Of a DNA stretch of 64,000 nucleotides, positions 60,446-64,000 are shown in pieces. Origin of the DNA: Diogma glabrata (Eukaryota > Arthropoda > Insecta > Diptera > Cylindrotomidae). The stretch lies in contig OY856188.1 of NCBI GenBank assembly GCA_963693315.1, positions 218,993,789 through 219,057,788 on the forward strand, given 5' to 3'. The position numbers were made by a program, and so were the translations under genes. The notes under the pieces are model-generated. The model saw only the letters and a program-made list of their open reading frames with translations. It did no database searches and was not told the origin of the DNA. Position 1 is the stretch's first letter; every line of letters begins with the position of its first letter.

Positions 60446-62995
60446 GCCTCGAATAAAATATTACATTGGATAATCAGAAGAACAAGTAAACGAGTAAAGA
60501 CCAAATAAGATTTAAGGAAACGAAAAGTTGTCAAAGAAGAATATACACCATGACGCAATACTGTGGAGGAACGAAGAAATGACTCGATGGGCAGACAAAA
60601 TAGAAAGATTAATAAATAAGAACCTACCAGCATAGTAAGAATATATTTTTTAATTTCTTGCTACTAAAAAGGTATGTTTTGTATCTTAAGTTATCAGTGA
60701 GATTATTTGGTTATCAGTGAGATTATAGTTAGATATTTCTTGAGATCATATAAGTTTAGAAAATTATCATTGGTTTCAAACTTAGTTTTCAGTATTATTA
60801 GATCTTGGATTATTGATGTGATAATAAGAAATTTTATCGTCGTGTGGAATACAACATTTTTTTCTATAGCATTTGTTAAAGAAGACCAAAAAATGAAGAA
60901 AAATCAATGATAAATGTAATTTAAAATTGTCAGGAAAAAACAGTTTCACGAAAAAATAAGTATAGGTGGCTTTGATAAATTTTTGAATTTTATAAATAAA
61001 AAAACAATTTATTTTTTTTTGTTCAGCAAAATACTTATATCAAAATACTTTATCTACCCTTGCTGTTAAAGTACTACTTTATCTACCCTTGATGGTAAAG
61101 TGCAACTTTTCCCTCTAATTTTAGTTGATAAAAGCATTTTTTAATAGTTGCTATAGAAAAAAATAATTTTATCACAGTAATGTCGAGAAAATAAATAACT
61201 AAACAAATAACTATATTTTTGATAATAGTCATATGATCATAGCATGCAAACTTTGTAGTCCTTTTTTCCGTCCTCTTATTTAGTAGTTAATAATCAATTG
61301 GTTAATAATTTATATCTTGATTAACCTCTTGAGCCAGACGGTCTGCTTTTCTGGCAGGGTGAACATCGTTTTCTTTAAAACAAAATATGTATGTTTAACT
61401 TGGCTTTGTACTCCAAGTGTTACTCATTATTTGTCACATTCCTACCATTAGACTGCAGTCAATAACTTTTTCTAAATATATTTATTCTTTCATCTAACAC
61501 ACCGACTGATGATTTAGCATTCAGAGTCTGTTAGTCTCATTGAAATTTGTTTAGCTAGTTTATTGGAATTGCTTGATACATACCAGTGAAATGTTGTTTT
61601 TGAAACCAAGGGTGTGCAAGATTTTTGCACGTTAAATTTAAAACTGTTGGTTTCAAAAGCTGTAAAGGCAATCATGACACTACACTGAAAAAAAAAATTG
61701 AAGTTCATGACAACTTCATCTCGAAGTTGGCAGTTTATTATTCATGCAAAGAAAAATTATTTGCAAACAATTTCACTGTGATTGGGACAACTACACGATA
61801 ACATTTTCCCAACAACAGAATGAGGTTTATTTAAAATTTAAAGTGGTATATCCAATATAACAGTAGTTGAATAAAGATAATAACTACTTCCCTGAAAAAA
61901 ATTTTCTTTGGCGTTATATCATAAATTTTTCATTTTAAAGTTTAAGTATTTGAGATTAATTGAACTATATTTTATTTGCACATAAATATTTCGTGTGATT
62001 GTCTCAACTTCATCGATTTATAATTGTAGAGTTATTGAAGCAATTTCAAAGTTTGATTCGTCATATGTGACCGCATGGTGAGGTTGAGACAATTGCATTT
62101 CGATTGGAAATAGAACATGTTTTTTCAGTGTATAACTATTAAATATTAATTATTCAGTGTATAACTATTAATTATACTTTGTTTTTTTATTCCCTTTAGT
62201 ACTACATTTATAATAAATTTTCAAACTTTAAATCAAACACGTTATCGAAATGTAAGATGTACCCCTACGTCTTAATTTTTAAAGTAAACCGCTATTTTCT
62301 TATCAGTAAATATCTAAATATACGCCGAATGTGATGAATTTCTAATGTATGTAATTGTCAATTAGCGTCAGTTCAAACTTCCTTTGTATAAATTATTATA
62401 CTGTAGGGTGTACAGTGAGATGAGAGATCGCTCTTTGTAATTTGTTGGGGTAGACAAATATTTCAGATTTTTATTTTGACTTTGCTGCATGGTATGACAA
62501 TTGGTTCTCACACTGGTTTTTATCTCATCTTGTTTTTTGAATTTTTTTCAATTTATCTTTCAACAATAATAACCCTGCCAAAATAAAACGGTTTCAAGTA
62601 GATTTAACCACTTATTATCCAAAGATTTTGAAACAAAAAGAAACAACAATGAGAGTATAATTATAAATAACTTAGTATAACCTGAAAAATAGATAACAAA
62701 TTATCAAGGTATATACTATATAGTGACTATTTAGTGGTGATAAAATCCAATAGCAAACATAAAATGAATGTTAACAGCTTAAAGTGCAACTATTTCTTTG
62801 TTAAATGACAAAACTGAACCTAATTAATATTTATGCATCTACGGAAATAAGGAGATGATATCATTAAGCTATTTGGTCATTCATAAGCAATGAAACTTAA
62901 AGTCTTTAGCATATTTCAAGGTAAAAAGTTGAACAGAACAGAATACTAATAATAATTTTAGATATATATAACTTTAGTTTTAGATATATTTATTT
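60446..62995. other. AT-rich DNA, no gene recognised
   Basis: Contains a short direct repeat TACTTTATCTACCCTTG (61047 and 61071) and TCAGTGTATAACTATTAA twice (about 62125 and 62154). No protein-like frame. Confidence 0.5.
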
Positions 62996-63020
62996 ATTTA
63001 GTTTAATTTTAGATATATTT

Positions 63021-63460
<440 letters not shown>

Positions 63461-63486
63461 AATAATTTGCAAGCCAAACATCATAT

Positions 63487-64000
<514 letters not shown>

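Overview
The window is AT-rich eukaryotic DNA dominated by transposable elements. It looks like an arthropod, most likely an insect. The reasons are the mix of element types (Penelope-like, Ty3/Gypsy, LINE, DINE-1/Helentron-type, Crypton-type tyrosine recombinase, CACTA-like and many foldback elements), short introns of about 60 bp in a broken LKB1/STK11 copy, and tRNA-derived SINE relics. I see no intact host gene, rRNA, CRISPR array or prokaryotic operon. A beetle or hemipteran would fit, but this is not proven.

Left part (1-10 kb): a pile of inverted-repeat elements. A 5.0 kb palindromic foldback (2137-7148, 3-bp TAA duplication) sits in one copy of a 0.69 kb tandem repeat whose next copy keeps the empty site. 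Its left arm is interrupted by a 3.15 kb element with CACTA-type ends (2399-5546, also TAA-flanked). At 9.2-9.8 kb there is a Penelope-like relic with a readable GIY-YIG domain.

10-32 kb: a gene-poor stretch with two SINE relics, a decayed Gypsy pol on the minus strand (14.3-16.2 kb), an array of alternating inverted units (16.4-19.3 kb), pieces of a tyrosine-recombinase (Crypton-like) transposon (16.8, 19.9 and 20.6-21.1 kb), and a 2 kb interspersed repeat carrying a TA-flanked MITE (21.7-22.4 kb; the repeat family recurs inverted at 52-53.6 kb). A TAA-flanked TIR element lies inside a Penelope-type end (26.1-28.0 kb). A broken insect-repeat ORF lies on the minus strand at 30.6-32.3 kb.

32.8-50.8 kb: an 18 kb Russian-doll nest. 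The oldest layer is a DINE-1/Helentron-like element (5' half 32788-34037, 3' end 50618-50759). A LINE inserted into its TA microsatellite. That LINE is cut by a block containing a perfect-length foldback and two copies of an LKB1 kinase pseudogene, and again by a young Ty3/Gypsy LTR retrotransposon (35453-46322, CATT duplication). The 5' LTR of the retrotransposon was then hit by a second DINE-1-like element (36164-37492). The retrotransposon keeps a clear gag-pol -1 frameshift signal: GGGAAAC, a 5-nt spacer and an 11-bp perfect stem.

50.8-64 kb: the inverted copy of the 2 kb repeat, then a 5.3 kb element with long tandem-repeat-bearing inverted arms (about 55.16-60.44 kb). This element encloses a decayed ORF of an unclassified but widespread invertebrate mobile-gene family. 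The ORF is split by a 1.7 kb foldback, which carries a 263-bp Penelope-like head-to-head insertion with a 13-bp target duplication. The window ends with a perfect 166-bp-arm palindrome between two TA microsatellites, carrying a hammerhead-like motif.
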